Source: Anoxynatronum buryatiense (GTDB taxonomy: Bacteria; Bacillota; Clostridia; Peptostreptococcales; Tindalliaceae). Taken from it: a stretch of 64,000 nucleotides of DNA. Position numbers and translations under genes: made by a program. Position 1 is the first letter of the stretch; each line of letters starts with the position of its first letter. The stretch spans positions 186,001 to 250,000 of the forward strand of contig NZ_FXUF01000004.1 of assembly GCF_900182905.1 (NCBI RefSeq), given 5' to 3'. This document shows positions 8,291 through 20,422 of the stretch, one piece after another. Below the pieces are notes generated by a model, which did no database searches, was not told where the DNA came from, and worked only from the letters and a program-made list of their open reading frames with translations.

Positions 8291-9838
8291 ATGAACGGTA
8301 AAAAAGTTTCCAACGACGTCTTTATCATTTCCCTTGTCATTTCCCTGGCCATCGTTGCCTGGGGTATTTTTGCCCCCGGCAATTTCGGAAACGTGGCCAA
8401 TGGCACATTTAACTTCCTGGTGAACAATTTCAGCTGGCTGTACATGATTTCCATGTTTATCTTTGTGCTCTTCAGTGTGTACCTGGCCTTCAGTAAATAC
8501 GGGGCCATCAAACTGGGGCCGGATGATTCCAAGCCTGAATTTTCAACTGCTTCCTGGTTTGCCATGCTCTTTGGTGCCGGTATGGGCATCGGACTGGTTT
8601 TCTGGGGAGCGGCAGAACCTCTGAATCATTTCATTTCACCCATCGGGGTGGAAGCAGGAACCTCAGAGGCAGCCAACTTTGCCATGCGCATTTCTTTCCT
8701 TCACTGGGGATTCCATCCCTGGGCCAACTATGCGGTGCTGGCCATGGCACTGGGATATTTCCAGTACCGAAAAGGTGCCCCGGGGCTCATCAGCAGTATC
8801 TTCACCCCGCTCATCGGTGAGAAGGGTGTGCAGGGGCCCATTGGCAAAACCATTGATATTCTGGCGATTTTCGCCACTGTGGCCGGTGTGGCCACTTCTC
8901 TGGGTCTGGGTGCCATGCAGATCAACGGCGGACTGAACTTCATGTTTGGCATTCCCAACACATTGATGGTTCAAATCATCATTGTGGCCGTGGTGACAGT
9001 GATCTTTATCTGGACAGCTGTGGCGGGTATTGAAAAAGGCATTGCCCTGTTGGGGGACATTAACCTGAAGGCCGCCATCCTCATGCTGGTGCTGGCCATC
9101 ATTGTTGGACCAACCGTGGCCATCATCAACACCCTGGTGGGCGGCTTTGGCCGGTACCTCAGCGGATTTCTCAACGACAGCTTTTTCTTGAATCCCTTTG
9201 GCGATAACACCTGGATCGGTTGGTGGACCGTCTTTTACTGGGCTTGGTGGATTGCCTGGGCACCGTTTGTCGGCACTTTTATTGCCCGGATTTCCAAGGG
9301 CCGTACCATCCGTGAATTTGTTCTTGGTGTCATCGTGGCACCGGCCCTGGGCTCCTTTGTCTGGTTTGCTGTGTTTGGCGGCATGGGTCTGAATCTGGGA
9401 CTGGAAATTGCCACAGAAGCAGCAGCAGTGACGGAAACGGCTCTCTTTGTGGTGCTGAGCAATTACCCGCTGGGAACCATCGTTTCACTGGTGGCCACCT
9501 TCCTGCTGGGTACCTTCTTTATCACCTCCGCCAACTCTGCCACCTTTGTACTGGGTATGTTCAGCTCCGGCGGAGACCTGAACCCATCCAACAGCAAGAA
9601 AATCCTCTGGGGACTGGTCATGTCCGGTGTGGCGGTATCCCTCATGGTGGCCGGCGGTCTGGCAACCCTGCAAATTGCCTCCATTGCAGCGGCTTTCCCC
9701 TTCTGCTTTGTGATGCTGGCGGCCTGCTATTCCATGCTGAAAGCCCTGAAGGAAGATGACCTCATGGTGACAGGAGAACCGGTGATTTTAGAGCCGGAGA
9801 TGGCAATAGCCGAAGGAGAGCCACAAACAGCAGAATAG
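8291..9838 (+). CDS. BCCT family transporter (glycine betaine/choline/carnitine)
   Basis: The 515-residue membrane protein has about 12 hydrophobic segments. It contains the BCCT glycine motif GAGMGIGLVFWG (about residues 95-106) and the tryptophan-rich WAWWIAWAPFVGTFIARISKG (about 317-337), including the aromatic residues that bind the trimethylammonium group. Family members import betaine, choline or carnitine with Na+ or by antiport. The start follows AAAGGAG. Its position downstream of grdI-grdH suggests betaine uptake for fermentation, not only osmoprotection. Confidence 0.92.
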   Translation: MNGKKVSNDVFIISLVISLAIVAWGIFAPGNFGNVANGTFNFLVNNFSWLYMISMFIFVLFSVYLAFSKYGAIKLGPDDSKPEFSTASWFAMLFGAGMGIGLVFWGAAEPLNHFISPIGVEAGTSEAANFAMRISFLHWGFHPWANYAVLAMALGYFQYRKGAPGLISSIFTPLIGEKGVQGPIGKTIDILAIFATVAGVATSLGLGAMQINGGLNFMFGIPNTLMVQIIIVAVVTVIFIWTAVAGIEKGIALLGDINLKAAILMLVLAIIVGPTVAIINTLVGGFGRYLSGFLNDSFFLNPFGDNTWIGWWTVFYWAWWIAWAPFVGTFIARISKGRTIREFVLGVIVAPALGSFVWFAVFGGMGLNLGLEIATEAAAVTETALFVVLSNYPLGTIVSLVATFLLGTFFITSANSATFVLGMFSSGGDLNPSNSKKILWGLVMSGVAVSLMVAGGLATLQIASIAAAFPFCFVMLAACYSMLKALKEDDLMVTGEPVILEPEMAIAEGEPQTAE

Positions 9839-9931
9839 TGGTTTAGCAGCATAACTGTGTGACAGACTGACGGTATGAATGAATTCGATTTGATGCATTC
9901 TTTTCACATATGTAACCAAGATAAAGACAGA

Positions 9932-9960
9932 CGGCACCCGCGACGGGTGCCGTTCTTTTT
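9932..9960 (+). terminator. Intrinsic terminator after the BCCT gene
   Basis: CGGCACCCG-CGA-CGGGTGCCG forms a 9-bp stem with a 3-base loop, followed by TTCTTTTT. Confidence 0.9.
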
Positions 9961-11954
<1,994 letters not shown>

Positions 11955-11966
11955 AGAGGTGGCGCT

Positions 11967-12263
11967 TTGGACAAGAAAAAACTTTCTCCGGAAGAAAAAA
12001 TGAAGCACAAGATCCAGTCGGACGCGGCGAAAAAAATAAAAGCCAAAACAGAAAAAGACGACATCATGTTTGGCTTGGGCGTGTTCGGTATTGTGGGCTG
12101 GTCCATTGCCATTCCCACCCTGATGGGGGTTGCAGCAGGTGCATACCTGGACAATCGCTTCCCCACAGGGTTTTCCTGGACACTCACCCTGTTGTTTGCC
12201 GGTATTTTGGCCGGTTGTTTCAATGCCTGGCACTGGGTGAAAGAAAAGAGCGGAGAAGAGTAA
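11967..12263 (+). CDS. atpQ: AtpQ, N-ATPase-specific membrane protein
   Basis: This 98-residue protein starts at TTG (AGAGGTGG upstream). A lysine-rich N-terminus (about residues 1-30) precedes two hydrophobic helices, with GVAAGAYLDNRF between them, as in the AtpI/AtpZ family. The position between epsilon and AtpR marks it as AtpQ. A role in assembly or Mg2+ handling is assumed by analogy with AtpI and not shown here. Confidence 0.82.
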   Translation: MDKKKLSPEEKMKHKIQSDAAKKIKAKTEKDDIMFGLGVFGIVGWSIAIPTLMGVAAGAYLDNRFPTGFSWTLTLLFAGILAGCFNAWHWVKEKSGEE

Positions 12264-12313
12264 AGGTGGATGCAGCTTAAAGGGCGTCTGGAGAGTAAGA
12301 GGAGGCGGATGAA

Positions 12314-12589
12314 TTGATCCTGGGTTTTTTAGGAGGTATGGGGCTGGGCCTGATTTTTTTTGGCGGCCTCTATTGGAGTGTGAATCAACTGCCAACAGTG
12401 AATCACCCAGGCCTTCTGATGGTGGCCAGTATGTTGGTGCGTATGGCGGTTCTGTTGACTGGCCTTTATTTTCTCATGGCAGGAGACATTAAAAACCTGC
12501 TGGCGGCGGTGGTGGGGGTTATGCTGGTAAAGTTTGTGATGATTGCCAGGGTGCGGCAGAATCCCCCTGCACCAACCGAAAGGGAGTGA
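12314..12589 (+). CDS. atpR: AtpR, N-ATPase-specific membrane protein
   Basis: The protein has 91 residues, almost all hydrophobic, with three predicted membrane helices. TTG start at 12314 follows AGGAGG; the nearby ATG is out of frame and closes quickly. Arg43 lies within a hydrophobic helix (MLVRMAVLLTGLYFL). AtpR occurs only in N-ATPase operons and has been proposed to interact with the c-ring through such a buried arginine. Confidence 0.82.
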   Translation: MILGFLGGMGLGLIFFGGLYWSVNQLPTVNHPGLLMVASMLVRMAVLLTGLYFLMAGDIKNLLAAVVGVMLVKFVMIARVRQNPPAPTERE

Positions 12590-12593
12590 TGTA

Positions 12594-13289
12594 ATGAACC
12601 TTGATCCCAGCGATATTATTTATTTTCAGTGGCGGTTTGTGACCATCTCAGCCACGCTGGTGTTTACCTGGATCACCATGTGTGTATTGGCGGTGGGGTC
12701 TTACCTGATTACCCGAAATGTGAAGCCTGGCCCGGAAATCAGCCAGGGGCAAAACATTCTGGAAGCCCTGATCATAACCATCAAAAAACAGATCTATGAA
12801 GTGAGTCGCCAGGACCCGGGGCCGTACCTGCCTTTTATTGGCACCCTGTTCATCTTTATTCTGGCAGCCAACATCCTGTCGGTGGTGCCGGGGTTCATCG
12901 CTCCTACCGGTTCCCTTAACACCACCATCGCCCTGGCACTGTGCGTCTTTTTGGCAGTTCCCACATTCGGAATTGCCAGCCAGGGGATTAAAGGGTATCT
13001 GAAGGAATACATTAAGCCAACGGTGATCATGCTTCCTTTCAATATCATCAGTGAAATCACCCGCACCCTGTCCCTGGCCATTCGTCTCTACGGGAATGTG
13101 ATGAGTGCCAGCATCATCGCGGTTATTCTGCTGGGGGTTATTCCCCTGTTCTTTCCCGTGGTCATGCAGGTGCTGGGGCTGCTTACCGGGGTGATACAAG
13201 CCTATATATTTGCCATCCTGGCCATTGTCTACATTGGTTCTGCCACAAAAAAGAAAAAAGGAAAAAAGCAGGTCGACAGTGAACAATAA
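12594..13289 (+). CDS. atpB: N-type ATPase a subunit
   Basis: This 231-residue membrane protein contains the stator helix with the essential arginine (SEITRTLSLAIRLYGNVMSA, about residues 151-170). ATG 12594 (MNLDPSDIIYFQW), preceded by AAGGGAG, was preferred to the upstream ATG at 12543, which lies inside atpR. It forms the ion channels at the c-ring. Confidence 0.9.
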   Translation: MNLDPSDIIYFQWRFVTISATLVFTWITMCVLAVGSYLITRNVKPGPEISQGQNILEALIITIKKQIYEVSRQDPGPYLPFIGTLFIFILAANILSVVPGFIAPTGSLNTTIALALCVFLAVPTFGIASQGIKGYLKEYIKPTVIMLPFNIISEITRTLSLAIRLYGNVMSASIIAVILLGVIPLFFPVVMQVLGLLTGVIQAYIFAILAIVYIGSATKKKKGKKQVDSEQ

Positions 13290-13345
13290 CAGCGAACAAT
13301 GAACAGTAAGTAAAAACAGCGAACATTAAACGAGGAGGTTGTCGA

Positions 13346-13612
13346 ATGGATTCTGTGAGTGTCATCGGAATGACGTCAATTGTGATCGCCGGAATGACCA
13401 TTGCCATTGGTTCAATTGCGCCCGCTTTAGGACAGGGAAAAGCCGTTGCCCAGGCACTGGCGTCAATTGCCCAACAGCCAGATGAAGCCAATACCATTTC
13501 AAGAACACTTTTTGTAGGCCTTGCCATGATTGAATCAACTGCCATTTACTGCTTTGTGGTTTCAATGATTTTGCTTTTCGCCAATCCATTCTGGAATTTA
13601 ATAACAGGGTAG
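13346..13612 (+). CDS. atpE: N-type ATPase c subunit with Na+ site
   Basis: This 88-residue two-helix subunit has the full set of residues known to bind Na+ in F-type c-rings: Gln30 (LGQG), Glu63, Ser64, Thr65 and Tyr68 (MIESTAIY). This predicts Na+ translocation. It differs strongly from the two c subunits of the second ATPase. GAGGAGG lies upstream, and atpF follows after 6 bases. Confidence 0.92.
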   Translation: MDSVSVIGMTSIVIAGMTIAIGSIAPALGQGKAVAQALASIAQQPDEANTISRTLFVGLAMIESTAIYCFVVSMILLFANPFWNLITG

Positions 13613-13618
13613 GCCGTT

Positions 13619-14374
13619 ATGAATATTAACTGGTTTGAAATCATCGCCCAAATGATCAACTTTTTCATTCTTCTCTTTTTGTTGCAAAAACTGTTCTATA
13701 AACCTGTGATCAAAGCCATGGACGACCGGCAGCAGCGAATACGGGACAACCAGACAAAATCTGATGAGAAGATGAAAAAGGCAGATGAATTAATTGAAAC
13801 CTACCACAACAACTTGGCAGAGTTGGAAAAAGAGAAAGACAAACAGTTGGAAATGGCGAAACAACAGGCAGAGGAGAAGAAAGAGGAACTGATTGCTGCC
13901 TACAAGGAAGAAGCGGAGCAAAAACGCAGCGACTATATGAAAGAAGTGGAAGAAGAGCAGGAACGGTTTATCCAGGACCTGCGGGCTTCGCTGGGGCATA
14001 ATGCCGTTAAAATTGCTGAACATATTCTGGGATCCTTTTCAAAAGAAAAACTCAGTGCAAAGGTGTATGATTCATTTATGGCAAAAGTGGCGGCATTGGA
14101 CGAAGACATTCTGAGGGAAGACATGGCATCCAAAGAAGAGTGTATCATCCTTATCAGTTCAGAAGAGCTGTCGGAGCAGCAAAAAGAATCCCTGGAAAAG
14201 ATGCTTAAAGAGAAAGTGGGCACCTACAAGGAAATCGCCTATGAAGTTGATGAAGCACTGATTCAGGGGTATGAACTGAAACTTGAAACATTGACAGTGC
14301 ATACCAATGTGCGCAAGTATCTGGAGGAAGCAGAAAAGAACGTCCAGCAACTCATTGAAAAACGGACGGCCTAA
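13619..14374 (+). CDS. atpF: N-type ATPase b subunit with delta-like C-terminal extension
   Basis: At 251 residues this is much longer than a usual b subunit (about 160). An N-terminal membrane helix (WFEIIAQMINFFILLFLLQKL) leads to a long charged coiled coil to about residue 130. The C-terminal ~75 residues (ISSEELSEQQ..., VDEALIQGYELKLETLTVHTNV) resemble the C-terminal domain of the delta subunit (ILS.., VDPSLIGG..). No separate atpH exists in this operon, so the extension may replace delta as the link to F1. Confidence 0.88.
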   Translation: MNINWFEIIAQMINFFILLFLLQKLFYKPVIKAMDDRQQRIRDNQTKSDEKMKKADELIETYHNNLAELEKEKDKQLEMAKQQAEEKKEELIAAYKEEAEQKRSDYMKEVEEEQERFIQDLRASLGHNAVKIAEHILGSFSKEKLSAKVYDSFMAKVAALDEDILREDMASKEECIILISSEELSEQQKESLEKMLKEKVGTYKEIAYEVDEALIQGYELKLETLTVHTNVRKYLEEAEKNVQQLIEKRTA

Positions 14375-14419
14375 ACCAGGCTGACGTCAGATTCATTAGA
14401 CAGGTAAGGTGGTTAACCC

Positions 14420-15955
14420 ATGCTGATAAAACAACTTTCCCTATTGGAAGAAACCATCGACGCAGCTGTGGATCAACAGCTGGGCAAAGAAGATGTGGAA
14501 GAAAGCGGTACGGTGATGTCCATTGATAATGGCATTGCCGTGATCAAAGGGCTAAAGGCTGTGAAAAACCAGGAGCTTATCAAGTTTCCTGGAGATACCA
14601 TGGGAATGGCCTTTAACCTGGATTTCCGTTCTGTTGGTGTGATTCTACTGGGGGAATATAAGCACATTCAATCAGGCGACAGGGTGACACGAAGTTACCA
14701 GGTGGCAGATATTCCCGCGTCACAGGACGTGTTGGGCCGGGTCATCAGTCCCCTGGGAGAACCCTTGGACGATCTGGGCCCCATTGAAACGGACCGGCGG
14801 ATGCCCATCGAACGGGAGGCGCCTCCCATCATGCACCGGGCACCGGTGAACAAGCCCCTGCAAACCGGCCTGAAGGTGATCGATTCGGTGGTGCCCATCG
14901 GGAAAGGCCAGCGGGAACTGATTCTGGGCGACCGGCAAACCGGAAAAACCGCCATTGCTGTTGACACTATCATTAACCAGCGTGAGGCAGATGTGATTTG
15001 CATCTATTGCGCCATCGGGCAGCAAATCACCGCCGTGGCCAAGGTGATTGAGGTATTGAAAGAACATGATGCCATGGGCTATACCGTGGTTATGGTGGCT
15101 GGTTCAGAATCGGCCCCGGGAGTTTCTTTTATTGCTCCGTATGCCGCCACTTCTCTGGGAGAGTATTTTATGGAGAAGGGGAGAGATGTGCTGATTATTT
15201 ATGATGACCTGACACGGCACGCCCGGGCATACCGGGAACTGTCATTGCTGTTGGAACGGCCTCCCGGCCGGGAAGCTTATCCTGGCGATATCTTCTATAT
15301 CCATTCCCGGCTGTTGGAACGTTCCACACATTTAAAACCAGCCTTTGGCGGTGGAAGTTTGACAGCACTGCCCATCATTGAAACCCAGGCAGAAAACCTG
15401 TCTGCCTACATTCCCACCAACCTGATTTCCATCACCGACGGCCAAATTGCACTTTCTCCCAAGCTGTACCAAAAAGGGAACCTGCCGGCAGTGAAAATTG
15501 GCACTTCTGTTTCCCGGGTGGGTGGCAAGACCCAGGTACCGGCTTACCGCCAGATTACCAGTGCCCTGAAGTTGACCTATTCCCAGTTTGAAGAGCTGGA
15601 AACTTTTGCCAGTTTCGGTACTCGATTGGACGAAAGCACCAAGCGAATCCTGGAGAGGGGTAAGCGAATCCGGGCGGTGCTGAACCAGCCCCAATACCAG
15701 CCCATTGAGGTGACGGAACAGATCGGCATTCTCATGGCGGTCACATCCGGCACCCTGGACAGTGTGCCGGTGGATAAAATTAGCCAGGCGGAAAGAATGA
15801 TCCAGACCCTGGTGCGGGAAGATGAAACCTTTCGCAAACAGCTGATGGAAGAGGAACGTCTGGACGAAAATGTCAAGGAAAGCTTTCTGCAGCGAGTCAG
15901 CGACAGGTTGAAAGAGGAGTGGGATGAGGCAGATGGAAAACCTGCAATCGATTAA
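14420..15955 (+). CDS. atpA: N-type ATPase alpha subunit
   Basis: The 511-residue nucleotide-binding, non-catalytic subunit has the Walker A sequence GDRQTGKT (about 171-178) and the alpha signature region near [17 protein letters not shown]. It lies downstream of atpF and overlaps atpG by 32 bases. It shares the overall fold but many different residues with the alpha subunit at 56604-58121. Confidence 0.93.
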   Translation: MLIKQLSLLEETIDAAVDQQLGKEDVEESGTVMSIDNGIAVIKGLKAVKNQELIKFPGDTMGMAFNLDFRSVGVILLGEYKHIQSGDRVTRSYQVADIPASQDVLGRVISPLGEPLDDLGPIETDRRMPIEREAPPIMHRAPVNKPLQTGLKVIDSVVPIGKGQRELILGDRQTGKTAIAVDTIINQREADVICIYCAIGQQITAVAKVIEVLKEHDAMGYTVVMVAGSESAPGVSFIAPYAATSLGEYFMEKGRDVLIIYDDLTRHARAYRELSLLLERPPGREAYPGDIFYIHSRLLERSTHLKPAFGGGSLTALPIIETQAENLSAYIPTNLISITDGQIALSPKLYQKGNLPAVKIGTSVSRVGGKTQVPAYRQITSALKLTYSQFEELETFASFGTRLDESTKRILERGKRIRAVLNQPQYQPIEVTEQIGILMAVTSGTLDSVPVDKISQAERMIQTLVREDETFRKQLMEEERLDENVKESFLQRVSDRLKEEWDEADGKPAID

Positions 15956-16823
15956 ACGCAGTATCAATTCGGCTGAAAGCCTTCAATCCATTGTTTCCAC
16001 CATGAAAGCCCACGCATCTTCTGTGATTACCCAGTTTCAGAATGCGGCTGCGGCTTCCATGGCTTATCGGCATGTGCTGGACCGAGCGCTGTACGTCGTC
16101 ATCACCACCGGCGAAGAAACAAAAGATCACCGGCAGGAGGTGAAAGGCAGTGACATACATGTTCTTTTTGGGTCAGATCATGGGTTGGTGGGAAGGTTTA
16201 ATGAACGCATCGTTGCCTTTGCACAGGAAAAGATCACACCGGCAAATGAAGATGTGATCCTTGTGGTTGGGCAGCAAGTCATTAACCGGCTGGAAAAAGG
16301 GTTTAAGGTGGACGTGGTTTTGCCTGTTCCCCAGACGGAAGAAGGGATTACTTCCATGGTGCAGCGACTTCTTCTGGCCATTGATGAAATTCGGGAAAGC
16401 AAGACCATTGGCCGCATTTTACTGTACTACAACAAACCTCAGGATGCCGCCTCCTTTACCGAAGAAACGGAACTGCTTTTTCCCATTGACCTGGAAGAAC
16501 TGGCTAAAAACAAGGCGGACTGGCAGTCCAACGCGCTGCCCACTTATTTTGTCAGTAAGAAGAATCTGCTTTCTCATTTGATCCATCAGTATTTTTTTAT
16601 CAGCCTTTACCGGGCCTTTTGTTATTCCCTGGCTTCGGAAAACGCCAGCCGGTTAGCTTCCATGCAGGCAGCGGAAAAAAACATTGATGAAAGGCTGACG
16701 GAACTAAATGCCAAGTACCGCCGGCAGCGTCAGAATCAGATTACTGAAGAAGTCAATGATGTGATCTCGGGCTTTAAGGCCATTAAGAAGTCCAAGGAGC
16801 AGGAGGCGTTAAACGGCACATGA
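15924..16823 (+). CDS. atpG: N-type ATPase gamma subunit
   Basis: The 299-residue central shaft subunit has N- and C-terminal coiled-coil helices ([25 protein letters not shown], ...[18 protein letters not shown]), with weak similarity to standard gamma in the middle. ATG 15924 has GAGGAG upstream; ATG 15933 is a possible alternative. It is the last gene of the N-ATPase set. Its stop overlaps the start of the next gene (ATGA). Confidence 0.85.
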   Translation: MRQMENLQSIKRSINSAESLQSIVSTMKAHASSVITQFQNAAAASMAYRHVLDRALYVVITTGEETKDHRQEVKGSDIHVLFGSDHGLVGRFNERIVAFAQEKITPANEDVILVVGQQVINRLEKGFKVDVVLPVPQTEEGITSMVQRLLLAIDEIRESKTIGRILLYYNKPQDAASFTEETELLFPIDLEELAKNKADWQSNALPTYFVSKKNLLSHLIHQYFFISLYRAFCYSLASENASRLASMQAAEKNIDERLTELNAKYRRQRQNQITEEVNDVISGFKAIKKSKEQEALNGT

Positions 16824-17966
16824 TAACAGTCATCTTATTGATGGTCATTTACATGGCTTTTATTTCTCTGGGATTACCCGATGCTGTTTTTGGTGTGGCC
16901 TGGCCCTTAATTCGTACTGAATGGGTGATGGATTTAAAGGCAGGCGGTTTGATTGCCACCGTGACAACCATTGGAACTGTGGCAAGCAGTTTACTCAGCG
17001 GCAGACTCATTGCTGCTTTTGGCGAAGGAAAAATTGCTTTTTTCAGCACCTTTCTCACAGCGGCAGCGCTCTTGGGATTTGGTGTGGCGCCCCATTATGG
17101 GTGGATCATTTTTCTGGCAGTACCCCTGGGGTTTGGCGCCGGATCTGTGGATACAGCACTGAACCATTTTGTGGCGACGCATTTCAGGGCACATCATATG
17201 AACTGGCTTCATGCCTGCTGGGGCATTGGTGCCACGGCGGGTCCCCTTGTCATGTCAGCGGTACTGATGCAAACTCAATCCTGGCGGGCCGGTTTCCGTA
17301 CCATTGCCTACATTCAGTTTGCACTGGCAGCATTGTTGCTGGTTTCCCTTCCCCTGTGGCGAAAACACCAGGACAGAATGGAATTTGAGGATAAAAAACC
17401 TGCCAGAGCTCTTGCGGCCCGGGAGGTTTTCAGAACCAAAGGCGCACCGAATGCCATGCTGGTGTTTCTTTTTTACTGTGGCGGGGAATATGCCATGGGA
17501 TTATGGGGTGCCAGCTATTTGTTACAGTTCCATGGAATCTCCCTTGAGCGGGCGGCACAGGTGGTGGCCCTTTACTATGGAGGCATCACCTTTGGCCGAC
17601 TACTGGCAGGTGGGATCTCATTTAAACTGAACAACAGTCAACTGATAAAATGGGGGGTTTGCCGTATCCGGCAGTGGCGCGATCATGCTGATATCAGGAA
17701 TCTTGCCCATGGCGGCATTTTTGCTGATAGGGGTTGGATTCGCCCCTGTTTTTCCTGCCATGGTCCACGAAACCCCCATTCGTTTTGGGACACAGATTTC
17801 CCAAACACTCATTGGGTATCAGCTTGCCGCAGCTTATGTGGGAGTGGCCGTGATTCCACCCATGATGGGCGTTGCCATGTCTCAGTGGGGGCTTCGGCTG
17901 TTCCCCTTTCTCATATTGGTAATGATTTTGCTTCAATGGAACCGGGTGGCAGCCATTAAGGCATGA
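16820..17966 (+). pseudogene. MFS transporter interrupted by a +1 shift in a G run
   Basis: From ATG 16820 the frame encodes MFS helices to about residue 278 (…NNSQLIKWG), then loses hydrophobicity and becomes a basic, Trp/His-rich tail. The lost C-terminal helices continue in another frame (…MLISGILPMAAFLLIGVGF…, to 17966). The switch falls in TGGGGGGTTT at about 17650-17657: removing one of the six Gs restores a single 381-residue transporter. It overlaps atpG by 4 bases. Substrate is unknown; the fold resembles sugar/fucose-permease-like MFS proteins. The shift may be real inactivation, a phase-variable tract or a sequencing error. Confidence 0.85.
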
Positions 17967-17983
17967 TTCTTGGTGGCTCAACT

Positions 17984-18021
17984 GAAAGGGAGGCAGCTGA
18001 ATTCATCAGTTGCCTCCCTTT
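17984..18021. terminator. Bidirectional terminator between convergent genes
   Basis: AAAGGGAGGCA pairs with TGCCTCCCTTT across a 14-base segment that can pair further (CTGA/TCAG). An A-run on one side and T-run on the other serve both strands. It separates the MFS gene from the ANTAR regulator. Confidence 0.8.
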
Positions 18022-18045
18022 CGATAATGATGGTCAATCATGTGA

Positions 18046-18633
18046 TCACGCAGAATTTCCAGAAGGTTGAAGCTGCTGCATAATCGCTTCGGCAGCCTGT
18101 TCCAGGGTAATGCCGTTATCCATGGCTTTGCGCCGCAGGTAGGCATAAGCCTCCTGCTCTGTCAGTTGTTTTTGATCCATCAGCAACCCCTTGGCCCGGT
18201 CAACGGTTTTGCGTCCCTCCAGTGAACGTTCCAACCGGGTGACCTTGTCGGTGAGGGAGGCGATTTTTCGGGCATTCACCATGGCAAAATCCAGAATCTG
18301 TCCCATCTGCCGGGACTGAAGGGGTTTGGTGAGATAGGCATACACATGGCGTTTTTGAATCATGTCCAAAAACTCCGGGGTTACCTGACTGGCGAGATAG
18401 AGGACGGTGGAAAGATTGTCGGTTTCGATGATGCGGCCCAGCTCGGCGGCAGACATCCCCCAGATGCCGGCATCGATGATCACCAGATCAGGCTTGAGTT
18501 TTCGGGCAACCCGAAGGGTGTGGGCGCCGTCGGTGGCCTGAAAGGTCCAGTACCCTTGTCGATTCAGCATGTCACAGACTTTTTTTCGGCTGACTTCACT
18601 GCTGTCGGCCACCAGAATTTTTTCTCGGTGCAT
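18046..18633 (-). CDS. ANTAR-domain response regulator (NitR-like antiterminator)
   Basis: The 195-residue protein has a receiver domain (about residues 1-120; the phosphoacceptor is probably the Asp in LVIIDAG), a short coiled coil, and a C-terminal ANTAR RNA-binding domain (TVDRAKGLLMDQKQLTEQEAYAYLRRKAMD). ATG 18633 with GGGAGGG upstream is preferred to ATG 18678. ANTAR proteins bind paired hairpins in nascent RNA and block termination. A glnA-ANTAR gene pair is known in clostridia. Likely targets are leaders of nitrogen genes, including the amt-glnB leader at 22376-22524. Confidence 0.88.
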   Translation of the reverse strand: MHREKILVADSSEVSRKKVCDMLNRQGYWTFQATDGAHTLRVARKLKPDLVIIDAGIWGMSAAELGRIIETDNLSTVLYLASQVTPEFLDMIQKRHVYAYLTKPLQSRQMGQILDFAMVNARKIASLTDKVTRLERSLEGRKTVDRAKGLLMDQKQLTEQEAYAYLRRKAMDNGITLEQAAEAIMQQLQPSGNSA

Positions 18634-18787
18634 GAGCGTCGCCCTCCCTTCCAACAAACCTTTTTTGGACACAGGCATTCACGGGTGTCATCCTTTTGTA
18701 TTGGAATCTTCTCTGGCAAAGGGAACTGTTTGTACAAGAGTGATCCGCTGATTTCGGCAAACAAATGGCAGTCAGCGTGGTGAGGGT

Positions 18788-20113
18788 TTAGAATTTCCTC
18801 AGGTAGCGGTCCAGCTCCCACTGGGACACATAGGCGGAGTATTTTTTCCATTCATACAGGGCGGCATCCATGAACTTTTCAGTGATGTGGGGGCCCAGGG
18901 CACCTTTGATCACATCGTTCTTCGCCAGCTCCTGTACAGCCTCAAAGAGGCTGCCCGGCAGGCAGTCGATGCAGTTGAGGCTGCGTTCCTCGTCGTTCAT
19001 TTCGTAAAGGTTGGTCACCACTGGGTCGGGGGGTGTCAGTTTGTTTTTGATGCCGTCCAGTCCTGCCCGCAGAATGGCTGCCAATGCCAGGTAAGGGTTG
19101 GCAGAGGGGTCTGGGTTACGAAGCTCAATGCGGGTGGAATTGCCCCGTTTAGCGGGAATGCGAATCAGAGGGCTGCGGTTACTGGCAGACCAGGCGATCA
19201 TCACTGGTGCTTCATAACCGGGAACCAGGCGCTTGTATGAGTTCACTGTGGGGTTGGTAACGGCTGCGAAGCCCCGGGCATTTTTAATCACCCCGGCTAA
19301 AAAAGCATAGGTGGTTGCAGAAAGCTGCATGGGGTCGACTTCATCATAAAAGGCGTTTTTGCCTTCCAGTGTTGCCAGAGACAGATTGATGTGCATGCCA
19401 GAGCCGTTGATACCAAAGCGGGGCTTGGGCATGAAGGTGGCGTGGAGGCCGTGGCGCTGGGCAACAATGCGAACAGCCATTTTGAAGGTCATGATATTAT
19501 CTGCGGTGGTGAGGGCATCGGCATACTTAAAGTCGATTTCATGCTGACCGGGAGCCACTTCATGATGAGACGCCTCAATTTCAAAGCCCATTTCAGTGAG
19601 CACGTTGACCATATCCAGACGGGCACTGCCTCCCAGGTCGATGGGTGCCAGATCGAAATAGCCTGCATTGTCGTGGGTGTCCAGGGTGGGATTTCCCTGT
19701 TCGTCGGTGTTAAAGAGAAAAAACTCACACTCGGGGCCCACATTCATGGTGTAGCCCATTTCTTCGGCTTCCTTCAGAACGCTTTTCAGAGCGTTTCGGG
19801 GACAACCCACAAAGGGAGTGCCGTCGGGTTTGTACACATCACAGATGATGCGGGCTTCTTTGGGCTGGCTGGTCCAGGGAAAAACGGTGAAGGTGTCCAG
19901 ATCAGGCCAAAGGTACATGTCGGACTCTTCGATGCGCACAAAGCCGTCAATGGAAGAACCGTCAAACATCATTTCGTTGTCCAGGGCCTTATCCAGTTGA
20001 TCAGTGAGGATGGAGACGTTTTTCATCACCCCCATAATATCGGTAAACTGCAGATGGATAAAACCGACTTCCAGTTCCTTGACTTTTTTCAGCAGGGCTT
20101 CTTTTTGACTCAT
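18788..20113 (-). CDS. glnA: Glutamine synthetase, type I
   Basis: At 441 residues this is the size of the Gram-positive GSI-alpha class. Visible signatures are [10 protein letters not shown] (about 49-58), [15 protein letters not shown] (about 183-197), [17 protein letters not shown] (about 285-301) and [15 protein letters not shown]. It converts glutamate, ammonia and ATP to glutamine in the cytosol. GSI-alpha enzymes are controlled by feedback inhibition and not adenylylation. It has its own promoter region with nested inverted repeats and is followed by the ANTAR gene. Confidence 0.95.
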   Translation of the reverse strand: MSQKEALLKKVKELEVGFIHLQFTDIMGVMKNVSILTDQLDKALDNEMMFDGSSIDGFVRIEESDMYLWPDLDTFTVFPWTSQPKEARIICDVYKPDGTPFVGCPRNALKSVLKEAEEMGYTMNVGPECEFFLFNTDEQGNPTLDTHDNAGYFDLAPIDLGGSARLDMVNVLTEMGFEIEASHHEVAPGQHEIDFKYADALTTADNIMTFKMAVRIVAQRHGLHATFMPKPRFGINGSGMHINLSLATLEGKNAFYDEVDPMQLSATTYAFLAGVIKNARGFAAVTNPTVNSYKRLVPGYEAPVMIAWSASNRSPLIRIPAKRGNSTRIELRNPDPSANPYLALAAILRAGLDGIKNKLTPPDPVVTNLYEMNDEERSLNCIDCLPGSLFEAVQELAKNDVIKGALGPHITEKFMDAALYEWKKYSAYVSQWELDRYLRKF

Positions 20114-20422
20114 TAAAACACGCTCCTTTGCGTTTTTTTACCAAGCACTCAGGGGAGCCTGACAGCAGCGCCGGTTCCCTGGATGCATGAATGGATGTGG
20201 TGAAAAGGCATGATCTAAAAAGTGCAAAGGAAACCGGGAATATGGTGACTTTCGCGCGATAAAGCAACAGAATGTCACCATGATACAATATTCCCCGATG
20301 TTTTTCAACAAAAGAGGCAAAATGACCCGGTTTCCTTTGATTTGATGGGCCGCTCTGTCAGGACAGAGACTGAAGGAATCTGCCACTGTCATAAAGATCA
20401 ACGAATAACCATGAGAGCAGTT
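20114..20422 (-). promoter_or_regulatory. glnA promoter embedded in nested inverted repeats
   Basis: This 309-base gene-free region has a leftward promoter, TTGAAA (20308-20303) and TATCAT (20285-20280), with a 17-base spacer. It is flanked by perfect 13-base inverted arms, AAAGGAAACCGGG (20226-20238) and CCCGGTTTCCTTT (20326-20338). Inside them GGGAATAT (20236-20243) pairs with ATATTCCC (20288-20295), and GGTGAC (20244-20249) pairs with GTCACC (20274-20279). The nearer pair could form a hairpin at the 5' end of the message. The outer arms straddle the promoter at roughly -59 and +42 and could be paired operators or a looping site. Confidence 0.7.

Noticed and set aside
20236-20338. Intrinsic terminator in the glnA upstream region
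   Set aside because: The stems are good, but no T-tract follows on the minus strand and a promoter lies inside.
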